Shown piece after piece: positions 22,196 to 32,733 of a stretch of 64,000 nucleotides of DNA; the stretch's first letter is position 1, and each line of letters opens with the position of its first letter. The notes below the pieces were generated by a model that saw only the letters and a program-made list of their open reading frames with translations, did no database searches and was not told the origin of the DNA. The DNA comes from Powellomyces hirtus (lineage: Eukaryota; Chytridiomycota; Chytridiomycetes; Spizellomycetales; Powellomycetaceae), in contig JAHLKG010000002.1 in assembly GCA_025526995.1 (NCBI GenBank), positions 496,001-560,000 on the forward strand, read 5' to 3'. Both the position numbers and the translations under genes were made by a program.

Positions 22196-22437
22196 CGGAA
22201 CCGGATAGGACAGAAGAAATCCATTGAGGCAAAGTTTCGAGAATGTTAGCTGTATTCAAAAGCCAATTCACCGCACACTACACAGACAAGAGTTTAGTCT
22301 TGCATGTGAGTCACCAACGTGCGTAAGCAAACCGATCGCGTCAAACGCGTTGCTGAAAGTTTTAATCCTGAACGATTTGATTTACAAGGTGATAGTTGGG
22401 GAAATGGAAAGGTGATATGTACAATAATCTCAACGAC

Positions 22438-24325
22438 TCAACGATTGCGCCTCCAATATACAATGAACGTCAAGAAGAGGCTGATCAAGCATATAAACGA
22501 CGTGACGACGAATGTGCCAGCAAAGCACTGTCGTCCTTTGCAAAATTTGTCGTCTTCTTTTTGTATGTCATATAGCCATCCAAAGATGAGCATAAGAATC
22601 TGACCCGCGAACGCTGCAGTGACGGTGGTCCAACCCCTGGAAGGAATGGGGGATGAAAGATGAGGCTTCAGTTTCCCGTGTCTTTGCGAGAATCGTGGAG
22701 CCCCGCGCCAGACTTACCAATATGTGGCAAACTTATCATTCCCAAAGAACTCACCAATCAGTGTAGGCGTGCTTGTCCACACAATTCCAAACCCAAGCCC
22801 AACCAGTATTGTGATCACTCGCAAGGATGCCAGGTCATCCACGAGCACAACCATCAGACCACTCGCACTGGTTAGAATAATACCCGCCAGCGACGTGAAC
22901 ACAATGCGTTGCATGCCAAAACGCACTGCGGCAAAGTCGGAGAGCATGCCGGTACATAGGCGACCTCCAAAACTGGACAACGAGAAAAGCGTCACATGCA
23001 GATTCTGGGTGCGTTGGACGTGTCCGGAACTTGAGTCTTCATCAAGATCCGATAGACTAAGCACTATGATGTCGAACTGAGTCAGCTCGTTCGCAGTTCA
23101 TCAATGGTCGAGAGAGTATCATAGCATGCTTGCCTAGAGTGCCAATTCCAGCAGAGTACATTAATCCAGTCCCGACCAGGGTGAAGAAAGTTACTGCCAC
23201 AAGATACGCATCCAGTTGCTTCCACACTGGAAGAGTTCCCCCCACCTCAACGCGCATGTCTGATTCACCGTCATCATCCCATCGAACGCGGCGCAGTAGA
23301 GGTCGCCTTTCCCCAGAGGCACCACGGACAAACGCGTCTCTGTAATCGCGCAACAATGTCGCTGCTAAAAGACTTGCAAGCACAGCGCATGCTCCCACAA
23401 ACAACAGGAAACGAGAAATGTCCAGTTTTTCTCCACCAGATCCCTCATCCCGCGTTGTTTGGTAAAAGAAAACTGATGCCACGCGCGCATATACGAAGGC
23501 CGACAACCCAAAGAAGCTGACGGGCACTCCGACGGCAATCCCGCGTCGGCTGGCTGGCCAGTTGCGGATGTTCGTCGCCAGTGCGCAATGGTAGCATGCC
23601 GCGCTAAAAGTCAGTGTGAGTATCGTGTGAGCGTGTACTGCAGAGGACTATGGAAGTATTTACCTTCCCACCCCGACCAAGAAATAGTAAATGGAGACGA
23701 TTCCAAAATTGGTCCACGGCAAAATGCCTGAGTAGGTAGCACTGGTGAAGAGCGTTGAATGAGCAAGGATACTTCCAAGGGCCTCCATCACAATAACTGA
23801 GCGTACCTTACAAGACTATAACCTAGTGCTATGAGAAAACCACCGCTAAGGAATACTGGCCAAGGAGTCTTGGCATGTTTGTCCACAATGGTCCTACGTT
23901 CAAGAGGCAGCAGTTATGTGGTGAGATACAGCTACCATGAAACTTGTTGACAAGGCAGAGTTGTCAACTTGCGTCTTACCCTATCAAAGGACCGGAAAGA
24001 CTTACTCCCCAGCTCATGCAGCCGGCCACAAACGCGGTTTGTTTCTGATTCCATCCCAGTTGATCTGACAGCTGCAAGTATAGAGAATAGATTCATTACC
24101 AATTTGTCAGAGACAGGACGGATTCTAGCTTACCTGCGGTCCGTACAATCCAAACAAGTATACGGTTCCCGCTGTTATCTCCACTATCATCGCACAGACA
24201 AGAGATATTGACAGGATAACCCAAGTCGTCCTGAACTGGAATGTGCGCTTCGAGGCGGGGGTCCCTTGATCACAGCCCTCGGAGGACTCAGATGAAAATG
24301 CAGGCTGCGTCTCGGGCGTCGTCAT
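22438..24325 (-). CDS. MFS transporter, MCH1/monocarboxylate-like
   Basis: Major facilitator superfamily transporter with about twelve membrane helices, in several exons. The N-terminal helix reads LSISLVCAMIVEITAGTVYL followed by FGLYGPQ, typical of the monocarboxylate-homologue (MCH1) and nodulin-like branch. The central loop has SSFGGRLCTGMLSDF, an MFS motif A variant. The second half contains VGLGFGIVWTSTPTLIGEFF and GNDKFATYWGWTTV, which resemble MCH1 proteins, and the last helix is TSFICLISLFLTFIVYW. MCH1 proteins are vacuolar or plasma-membrane carriers of unknown substrate. An alternative Met at 24403 would add 26 basic residues. It is divergent from uS14m. Confidence 0.75.
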
Positions 24326-24703
24326 CTTGATGGCTTTCTTGATGGCTTTCTTGAGTTTGAACGGAGTAAAGCTACGGCGAACATGACCAGCGAGCAAGCA
24401 CAAGCGACGGAGATTCGGGGTTCATGATAACAGCTCCGCCTACGCGGGCGATCGACACGTGAAAGTTGCTGATGTCACTGGCTCACTCGAATGCCTGCCG
24501 GTTCCAGTGCAATCCATAGCCCATGTGGCTTGGCCACCCGCGAATTCAAGACTGTCAAGCCCAAACCCAACGAATGTCAGTCAGCTCAAGGCTGAATTTA
24601 CAAGCAAACTGCAGGTGCGGCAAGACTCTGAATGCTTCTCGTTATATTCTCAGCCTTCTGAATAACAGTAATTTTTTATCATGTTGTTTTTCTGTTCGTA
24701 GTC
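24326..24703. other. intergenic promoter region, MFS/uS14m
   Basis: About 380 bp between two divergent start codons; it should carry both promoters. The part from 24660 on is AT-rich and pyrimidine-rich. I see no other feature. Confidence 0.45.
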
Positions 24704-25103
24704 ATGCCCATTTCTAGCATCCTCCGCGACAAATTGACCCGGTTATGTGTTTCCCAGACCGAAGTTACTCGCCAGGCCCTGCGACTGATCGCCAACGACA
24801 AGACGGGCGTCTACCCGAAGAACACTCAGCTGAGGGCGCGCATTGAGCTGCAGAAGATGCCAAGATACACCCGTCCAACAGCCGTGCATAGCCGGTGCAT
24901 TGAAAGTGGAAAGGCGAGGGTATGTGGGATCTTTCAATTTGTAGAGTGCTGGTGGATAAGAGGCTGGTTTTGGATCACTTCGCTAAGCCTCTTGCTCCTA
25001 TTTGGATTAGGGTCACGTCACAGATTTCAAAGTCAGCCGAATAGTATTTAGGGACAAGGCGCTTGCTGGTGAGATACCCGGCGTCCGTAAAAGCTGCTGG
25101 TAG
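24704..25103 (+). CDS. MRPS14: mitochondrial ribosomal protein uS14m
   Basis: Small-subunit mitoribosomal protein uS14 (human MRPS14, yeast Mrp2), 102 aa. Two exons, 24704-24919 and 25011-25103, with a 91-nt intron in phase 0. Family hallmarks are MPRYTRPTAVHSRCIESGKAR directly before the intron, then GHVTDFKVSRIVFRDKA and the terminal GVRKSCW. The length equals that of other mitochondrial uS14 proteins. It lacks the four-cysteine zinc site of cytosolic uS14, as expected. The gene stands in a divergent pair with the MFS transporter, and nothing suggests functional coupling. Confidence 0.92.
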
Positions 25104-25363
25104 AGGGAACCGTGGGCAATCGGAAATCAGCTGCCTGGTTGATATCACACCACACTGGCATTCCACGGATGCGTCGAATACATCCACGCGACGGGAAGCG
25201 TTTGAGCTCACATTGCCCCACTTGTGAGTTATGTACTATACATTTAGACCGCAAAATACACGGTAATATTAGTATTTTCTATGTGAGTTTTCCGCATGGT
25301 TTAGCTTGTCAGAACATGATCTACGTTTGCTTCGGTCCGCTCAGTTCGTCAGTGCATGGCCCT

Positions 25364-27904
25364 TCAGCTTCCTATCCGAATTGCTACTTTGGGCAGAGGA
25401 GGTTCATGAAGATCCCTTTGCCTGCGTTTGTTGGGGAGATAGGGGATGTTTTCGCGACTGGGGAGAAGCATGCTCTTATTCTTCGAGGGTGATACTATTC
25501 GCGGGCTGCGGGCTACAACGGAGCTGGAACTTTTTGCTGGTGACAATGGACGCTGGTCCCGCGGCTCTTTTAGGGATTGCTGACTTTTAGCCCGGCGTGC
25601 CGAGTTCGTGATCACCAGATTTAGAGAAGGGGTTTCAGCGGAAGTGTTCATGGGTTCCGTGCTTTGCAGTCGACTTCCTGGCGCGCTCGGTGGTAATGGT
25701 TTGCTTGCGGCGTAGTTGACACCGCCATCGTCACTCCTCTCTGCTCCTCGCTCCCTTGACCGTGCGTCACTCTGGCTGCCATCGACCTTGCGATACCCAA
25801 TCGCTATATCTTGAAAGTTATCCAAACTCAGCGGTGCGCTTGGCGGTAAGGGGAGTCCCGCAACTTCATCAAGAACCTCGTTTCTTCCCCTCCCAGATCC
25901 TCGCAGTGGGGCGTTCTCAGCTACTGATGCATACACTGCAGCTTGAACAGCTTGCTGCTGACCAACATCAGGTGCTTCGTCATTCCGCAAATTAGCGTCG
26001 TGTCGGTTCAGCTTGCTCTCGCTGTCAAAGGCGCTGTGGCTGAGACGGATAGATTGATTGGAAGGTTCTTCAGCCCTGCCGAGGCCTTCCTTCTCAGCTT
26101 TCGCGCTGCCCGGTTTGGTCTGTATCTCGTTCTTGGAAAGGGATTCCGAAACTCTAGCAAAAAAGGCTTCACCTCCTGAGCGGCCATCGCTTGTTCGCCT
26201 CGAGTTTCGAAGACGTGCCGACGACTGTCGTGAGCCCGTTGCTGGCTGGGGCTCCAGATCCTCTTCTTCCACGATCGACTCGCAGCGCGATGCTTTTCGT
26301 GGCGGCGTGTCGATGATACTTTTGACAGCGGCTTCCGATTCCACGTAGGGTTCACCTTGCGCCGACTCGTCATCACTGTCCTCCACAGTGTGGAGACCGG
26401 ACGATCGGGTGGTGGATGGTGGTTTTACTGTCCCGTACTTTCCAGTCAGAACCGATGTTTTAGGAGGTGCCTCAACCGATTTCAATCTTCGGCGTGGCGC
26501 AGGTACCGCGGCCTCGGGGATACTCTGTTTCGGAAGCTTGCTCTTCGAATTCTTTGCCGAGGCTGGTGTCTTCCACACCACTCTCGTGCGGGGCACGCTC
26601 AACCTGTCCCAAATACTCGGATCCAGTTTCTTCGGCCCTCCGTGTAAAGACGGTATGACCTCCTCAACCACAACGGTTTTATGACGAGTGGCGAGAGCTT
26701 CGATGCGTTCGGCGGACATGGGTTTTGCGCTGCGGCTGGTTCGGCGTGGGTGGGGCGTGAAGTCGGCTGGAAAGGGTGAAGGTTTGGGTATTGTCCGTGG
26801 CTTTGAGAGCCGGTCGTAGTAGGCTGACCCGGCCGATTGCCGCGCTGGAGCAGTCTGTGGACGGGGTTTGACCAGTGGATGTGGTTTGGGACCGGCGGGA
26901 CGAGCTAATGGATGGGTTGGTTTGCGTTGCTATTCAGAGAAGATGGTGTGAGAGCCAGATTCAACAAAATGGGAAAAGCTGATGATTGAACTTACATCTA
27001 GCTTTATGGGATAGGGAGGGGCTTGGAAGTACGACATCAACATGGTGGTGTTGTCAACCTCCGACCATGGGTTCGTCATCCGAAGCATCAGCGCTCGATT
27101 AGCCCGCCGCATCTCTTGCTTCCGTCCTGCTCAATGGACTTCCGTTAGCGAACCTTGAGACTGGCAGATGACACGGATCTGCATACCTTCTATAATCCAA
27201 GGCCTTGCAACATCGACTGCTGGGTATTTTTTCAGATCCACTCCTAAAAATGGAGGATCTGGCATTCCTTTATAGTATCTACACCAATATTCCCTCTTGG
27301 CTCTTGTGGGTGCAGATCTAGCCGTGTCAGCGGTCTGCGCTCGTCGACCAGAACGTGCGGGCGGGCTGTCATCAGTTGCGGGTGGCTGTGGAACCGAGTC
27401 GTCTGGGGCCCATACAGAAATCCGAGATTGCGTCTGCCCATCCTCGACTCGATGCGACGATGTTTGTGGTCTTTGTTTCGAGTGCGGCAACTCATCATGG
27501 TGGTCGCGAAACATATGGGGATGAGGTCGGTCTTTCCGCCATCGCCCTTTGCTATTATTCCCTTCTTCGTCTGCAACTTCTTTGGCCCAATCCGAGTCCT
27601 CTCCCGACGAATCTTCGCGCCGGTCCAGCAGCGCATCCATCTCGTCTGATGCATACTCTTCGCCATTGTCACGTAACACGATCTCATCCGGCTTGTCCTG
27701 TACTATCCCGTCATCAAGCAGAATATCGGTAGAACGAGAACCGCTCTTTCTCATGCTCAGCATGGTTGCTAATTTGTCGGCTGCCTTCCGAAGAACAACA
27801 GAAGGTCGGCTCTCGTGCTCATCTTCGTCGTCGGCATTGTATCGATCCTGTACATCGTCCCGGTCATCTGGCGAATACCTCGCCTCGGTCGATGTGTCTT
27901 CCAT
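25364..27904 (-). CDS. large disordered protein with THEG-like repeats
   Basis: Protein of about 850 aa in three main exons (27904 to about 27187, about 27125 to 26999, about 26933 to 25364). The N-terminus is acidic and disordered. The conserved-looking core reads KREYWCRYYKGMPDPPFLG, MLRMTNPWSEVDNTTMLM and YFQAPPYPIKLD. After it come repeats YYDRLSKPRTIPKPSPF, SAKPMSAERIEALATRHK and LDPSIWDRLSVPRTRVV. These recall THEG/SPMAP2 repeats of sperm-tail microtubule inner proteins (a R-L-x-x-P-R/K core). The remaining 400 residues are low-complexity Ser/Arg/Pro/Glu. A flagellar role is a guess that fits the DNAAF4 gene in the same window. I do not recognise the N-terminal domain. Confidence 0.6.
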
Positions 27905-28476
27905 TTTATCTTCAAGGTGTGTGGATGCAAGCCAAATCGAATTTTGTATGCTGTTCTATTTTCTGGAACCCAGCTTTCCCCCAAACCGATGTATTAGCTA
28001 AGAATGTCTAAATATTTTGGATGAGCAGAAGACTCTGCGAAGATCTGGCTCAGTTTCAAATTACCGATAACCACATTCAAGAATTTCCCCACAATCAGGT
28101 TTATTCCGGTGCTCAATATTTTACAGTGCTGGAGTTGAGAAAGATGAAATACGACGCAGATCAAGTGTGAAAAATGTGTCCGACTGTGGGGATGGCATGT
28201 CAAAAAAGCTTCGGAGGTGATATTGTGGCTTGATTTCTTTATCCCCGATCGTGACTTTCTGAGGGTATTTCAACCAGTATCTCCGCTCCGCTTGGGGATT
28301 ACATACAACAGTATTTATATTTGACTTGCAAACACACGTACAAGACACTCATGTCATATTTATTGATCATTTCAAATTGTACATGACAAAGATACCATCC
28401 GGAATTTGGAAAGGGGCATGGCCTCCTGAAGCACGGACTGTCAGATACTGTCATTTTTGACTTTGATCCACGCGGC
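27905..28476. other. intergenic region with short ORF traces
   Basis: About 570 bp between two minus-strand genes. A minus-strand ORF at 28121-28348 (with WLKYPQKVTIGDKEIKPQY) looks mildly protein-like but has no evident start, partner exon or family, so I leave it uncalled. Confidence 0.35.
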
Positions 28477-28779
28477 TCAAGTGCCCATCGCTTCATCATC
28501 CTGATATGATCGGAGTTCCTCTCCCGTCTTGCTAACGTACTAGGCGCCTTGGCAAGCATGCAGAAAGTCCATGTGGCGTACTTGTATGAGTTGCTTTGCG
28601 GCCGCTAGGTCGCGCAAAACGTCGACAGCCTCGACGCGTTTTCGCGAAGACTTGCAAGGAAAATACTCCATCTCAATGATTTCATCCGGTCGTGGGGCAC
28701 CAGATGTTACTCTCGGACTACGGTAACGGGCTGTGAGTTGTTGCTGACACGTCCTTTTTGAGCGCTGGGAACTGGCCAT
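28477..28779 (-). CDS. small hypothetical protein
   Basis: Possible two-exon gene for a protein of about 80 aa. The first exon starts at 28779 and reads MASSQRSKRTCQQQ then ARYRSPRVTSGAPRPDE, a DEIIEMEYFPCKSSRKRVEA segment and a helix VDVLRDLAAAKQLIQ. An in-frame splice (gtacgc at about 28589 to an acceptor before 28529) adds TGEELRSYQDDEAMGT and a stop. The unspliced frame would end at 28540 instead. I recognise no family. Its start lies 172 bp from the divergent PPxY protein gene. Coding status is uncertain. Confidence 0.4.
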
Positions 28780-28951
28780 GTGTGTACTTGTGAGACGCTA
28801 GGCTGTTCCATGAACCAAAGGCCGCTGTGGGCGTTTGTTTGTTCATTTCGATAAAATGGCTTCGAGTTTGTGAAGAGCCCTCTCGTCTTGAGAGACTTTG
28901 CAACGCAAACTGCATCCAGAATCCACATTGAACGAACGAACGTATTGAAAT

Positions 28952-29557
28952 ATGGCGGTCTACTGCGACGGCAACAGCTGCTATTACTACAACGAGTCTG
29001 CGTATACAATAAGGCTCATTTTCTCCATCCTCGGCTCCGCCTTTGTTCTGGTCGCTTGCATCCTGTGCTGTATACGCAGCCGACGACAAGCTCAGCAGAA
29101 CGCCGTCCCGTTGACTACTGCCAACACCGCCACGACAACCTACGGTCAGCCGTACCTTCCGTCGTACGGGCAGCCAGGAAATCCGGGCGTTGTCATGCCT
29201 CCACCTGCTTACGCCGGGAACGACAAGTTTGGGGGTGAGAACCCGAATGGAGCACACAGCAACTTGCCACCGTCATATCTATTTGGGCCCGAACTCCATA
29301 CTTCACCGTCGGCAAATGGCGATATGCCACCGTACAATGCTGGACAGCAACCGTATCCGCCCGGCAACCAGCCGTACCAATATCCTCCTCCCGCTGGTCC
29401 CCCCGGTCAGCCTTGGCAACCGTCGAACGGCAGCTACGGCCAGGCGGACACCAACCCCACAAGTCGGGCTGAACATTCCGTTACAGTAAACGACGCCCCA
29501 GAAACGCCTGGAGCTTTGAGGCAGCCGATGCCTAACGCCGCTGCTCGTCAATCGTAA
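28952..29557 (+). CDS. single-pass membrane protein with PPxY motifs
   Basis: Intronless frame of 201 aa. A short Cys-containing N-terminus (CDGNSCYYYNES) precedes one hydrophobic helix (RLIFSILGSAFVLVACILCC) and a basic stop-transfer IRSRRQ. The cytosolic tail is Pro/Gly/Tyr-rich with several L/P-P-x-Y motifs (PPPAY, LPPSY, MPPYN) and PPG/YPPG repeats. This is the layout of fungal RCR-type and animal VOPP1/shisa-like adaptors, which bind WW domains of Rsp5/NEDD4 ubiquitin ligases in endosomal sorting. Family membership is inferred from architecture only. Lack of introns is unusual for this window but fits a short low-complexity protein. Confidence 0.65.
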   Translation: MAVYCDGNSCYYYNESAYTIRLIFSILGSAFVLVACILCCIRSRRQAQQNAVPLTTANTATTTYGQPYLPSYGQPGNPGVVMPPPAYAGNDKFGGENPNGAHSNLPPSYLFGPELHTSPSANGDMPPYNAGQQPYPPGNQPYQYPPPAGPPGQPWQPSNGSYGQADTNPTSRAEHSVTVNDAPETPGALRQPMPNAAARQS

Positions 29558-30464
29558 TTCAGCCCGCTGATTGCCGGATTTCAGACAATTCGAGGAACTT
29601 AGATTTAAAAGACTCCCCTGGATGCACCTTTGGAGGCCTTTAGATAGTATCTCTTTGGGACCTCTTTGGGACTTGGCTGGCCTTTGTCCGTTCCGAAGTT
29701 GCATATATACATTTAGATATTTTTGTGCGCTGTCTGAATCGAGCTTATCATCAATAGATGTGCAGTCCAGTCAAAATTTGAAATATGATGCATGTGGCCT
29801 CCAGGGCATATACCGATGGTTTTCTCACAAAGCGTCGTCCCGTTAATATTGTGGAGCTGCTCCTCATCCAAAGATGCTATCCTCAAGACCTTTCACTCCA
29901 AGCCCGCACAATGTTGCTACTATAGTACAATCACGTGAAAAGAACTCTGTCACGTGTTTGCTGTGGCTTGTGCGCGTTGGTGATTGGCTGCTGCTGCGCG
30001 GGGTGAAGAAAGAAGAGCGAACAGACAAAAGAACATGCACGGCCGACAGCGACGAGCGGTTTCCTCCCTTTCCTTTCACGGTCAACGCCAGATTTCGGTC
30101 AAAAAGGTATTGATCTGCAGCATCCAATGTCGGAATTCGTCGTCTCTCGCCCCATTTCGCAAAGAAGCTACTTCAGAGACCGCTCGCTCGATGCTTGCTG
30201 GCGGAGGACCGGCTCAGGCTCATGAGTTCAAAAGCGCATGTCAACCTGAGCCGCGGGAATTGCCTGTCATGCAGGGAGTTCCGGGACTAGCTGTCCTCCT
30301 GTGAGGAACTCGCTTGGGTAGAACAGATGTCGTAGGGAAGGGGAAAGCGAGTGGGCAGCTGGGTTCTTTCCTCCCGTTTGGTCCAGCAGTGTGGAGAATT
30401 ATGGGGCGTGAATTGATTGCTTTCAGTTCACTCACCCAATGTTTGCTCAATCAGCCTCGTCAAG
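29558..30464. other. intergenic and promoter region upstream of eS10
   Basis: About 900 bp between the PPxY protein and eS10. Two CACGTG palindromes lie 19 bp apart at 29932-29937 and 29951-29956 and could bind bHLH factors. The stretch has short ORFs without family similarity. The region just upstream of 30465 is the likely eS10 promoter and leader. Confidence 0.5.
29932..29956. promoter_or_regulatory. paired CACGTG E-box palindromes
   Basis: Two perfect CACGTG hexamers spaced 19 bp start to start, about 510-530 bp upstream of the eS10 start codon. Such sites bind bHLH factors (Cbf1/USF type). A regulatory role here is inference only. Confidence 0.35.
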
Positions 30465-31182
30465 ATGTTGATCCCTAAGAACAACCGCAAGAAGGTGCGT
30501 AGCTTACTTGTTGGACCATACCAATTCTTGTTATGATTCTGACTAGTTTCTTTCACATTTCCAGATCTACCAGTACCTCTTCCAGGAGGGTGTCATGGTC
30601 GCCAAGAAGGACTTCAACGCCGCCAAGCACCAGGACGTTGACGTGCCCAACCTTCAGGTTATCAAGGCTCTCCAGAGCATGACCTCGCGCGGTTACGTTG
30701 CCACCCGTTTCTCGTGGCAATACTACTACTACTACCTCACCAACGAGGGTATTGAGTACCTCCGTGAGTACCTCCACCTTCCCGTGGAGATTGTGCCCCG
30801 CACCTTCATTAAGACCACCAAGAGCGTCTCCCGCCCTGGTCGTCCGGGTATGTGTTTTTGTTTCTCCATTTTTTTGCTTTAGCACTTTAAGTTGTTTTTC
30901 TGACATGTTCCTTTTCTCTAGATGGCGAGCGTGCTCCCCGTGGTGACGGTGACCGTTTCAACAGGCCCCGTGGCGATGGCGAGTACCGTCGTCGTGACGA
31001 CCGTCCTTCCGCTGCCGGAGAGAAGAAGGAAGGTGCCGCCGGTGACTGGAGGCCCGAATTCGTAAGTCGTGCGATGCACAATACTCTTCCCTTGTAGCTC
31101 TACATATAACTCATGCCTACTTGGTTTTTTTTTTTAGCGTGGTGGTGTCGGCCGTGGTGGACCCCGTCCTGCCCAACAGTAA
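30465..31182 (+). CDS. RPS10: 40S ribosomal protein eS10
   Basis: Cytosolic small-subunit ribosomal protein eS10, 165 aa. Four exons (30465-30494, 30565-30847, 30922-31061, 31138-31182) join in phase. The protein reads [76 protein letters not shown] and ends in the Arg/Gly-rich tail typical of the family ([14 protein letters not shown]). Codon use is clearly different from the neighbours, with strong preference for C/T third positions (AAG, CTC, GTC), as expected for a highly expressed gene. A 10-codon first exon is common in ribosomal protein genes. Confidence 0.97.
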
Positions 31183-32036
31183 ACTCCCTTTCGGATTTTT
31201 TGAGAAACTGTATACTACAACATTCTCAATACACTTTGATAGCATAAATTATTGCACACTTTGTTTCTGACCGCTGCATAGGCGTTCATGAGGTTTATCT
31301 GCCACCCTTGGCACACAGTGTACCAATTGACGCGGCGTGCTCTCCTCCAGGCAGACCCACCAGTTTTGAACCGGGCCAAACAAGGCCATCATCAACAGCG
31401 TTCGCTGCTATGCCCTTACCCTTTTCCGCACAAACCGCATAGCCCACAGGGCCAGCATACTTGCCAAGTTTCCGCGCAGAACGGCGCTCTCTTTACCCAT
31501 CCGTTCCGACCTCTTTTTTTTCTTTGCATAGTAGGCATTGATTGACTAGATTGACAAGGTCCCCCATCTCTCCTCGCTGTAGGGATGTGCGACGAAGCCG
31601 AAAACCCCGAGCTTCATTGATGGGTAAGATTCCGTCACTTTCCTGGTGCAAAAAAACAAACAAACCTCCCACCCAGCTCTCATTTTTATCTCAGACCGAC
31701 GGCCCCAGCTGCACACAACCCACACTGCAATACGATGTGCACCCACTGGGTTTGCGTGCAAGCGACAACGGAACGCCAACAGTTCTCAAACGCCAGCGTC
31801 CAAGGTTTTGTTTTTCACATGCTGATTCACTCGCAGCCGTGGGAACGGGGAGAGGTGCCCTGCTTACAACACCCTCCCAGCATTTCGTTGGCTTCGCACC
31901 CCAGCTCGGTTCTGTTCCCACACCTCCCCTTTAAGTTTTTTTGAGATCTTGGGGAACCATCGTATGCATACGCGTATAGCTCAGATGCGGGATTCCCTCC
32001 GCGCGTGTTGTATTATTGGGATTTTTGGGGAAGGGC

Positions 32037-32057
32037 GGGGGGGGGGGGGGGGGGGGG
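32037..32057 (+). repeat. 21-nt guanine homopolymer
   Basis: Uninterrupted run of 21 G, preceded by short G triplets. It may form G-quadruplex structures and is the longest homopolymer in the window. Confidence 0.9.
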
Positions 32058-32423
32058 TTCATACAGTACATCACTCACTCACCCCGTCTGTCGTGTTCTG
32101 AGTGGGATATGCAAGGCGATGCCAAAACAAAACTCAAAGCGTTGGGGATTGAGACCAAGTGCAAAGTGGGGACCGCGTAGCGTTCTGAACAAACGGGAGA
32201 CGAACCCGCGACGCAGGAAAAGAACCTTGATCCAAAAGGTGACGAGACAATCGGCACAGCACGAATGGCCCTTTTGCGTTGGTGTCCTATGGCGTCGTCT
32301 TTCCCTCGACTAGCTGGGCTCATCCAAGCTGGAAGTGCCTCAAATTGCTAAGGAATCTGATAGGATCTATCTCTCTTAATAGAATGTCAATGTACCTACA
32401 GGAATATGTACTGGGGGGCGGCC

Positions 32424-32462
32424 GGGGGGGGGGGGGGGGGGGAGGGGGGGGCGGGGCGGGGC
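32424..32462 (+). repeat. G-rich tract (19 G, then 8 G and G4 blocks)
   Basis: A run of 19 G (32424-32442), a single A, eight G and then GGGG/GGG blocks separated by C. It has several G-quadruplex-forming registers. Confidence 0.9.
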
Positions 32463-32733
32463 ATGGAAAGGAAACATGACTGGCTCCACGAGAAGGCCGT
32501 CCGCCCAAGGGTTTACATTTCTTCAAATGACGCAACGGAGTGGAGGTTGCTGACTTGGCAAACATGCTATCTCGTGGTGATCGAGTGTTAATAGCTGGGG
32601 CCAGCCCGAGCCAAAGTCAAAGTAGGTTGAGTACACGCCATGTTTGAGTCATGTGCCTGGTTTTCCTCAAAGTTCCCCCATCGCGTGCAAAGTCAACGCG
32701 TGTCCACGGCGTCCGTTGGTGCTGCTGCTGGGG

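Larger units (their letters stand above)
31183..32733. other. long intergenic region with poly-G tracts
   Basis: About 1.55 kb between the convergent eS10 and velvet genes. It holds two long guanine runs (32037-32057 and 32424-32451) and otherwise unique sequence without convincing coding frames. A TAGCTCAG-like A-box at about 31978 lacks a matching B-box and cloverleaf, so no tRNA is called. Confidence 0.5.

Noticed and set aside
28121..28348. 75-codon minus-strand frame as a gene
   Set aside because: No start context, splice partner or family similarity.
31960..32040. Possible tRNA start (TAGCTCAG motif)
   Set aside because: No B-box, no acceptor stem and no anticodon arm could be drawn.
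32180..32215. Minus-strand GGTTCG-like T-arm
   Set aside because: Loop has T instead of A at the conserved position and no cloverleaf fits around it.
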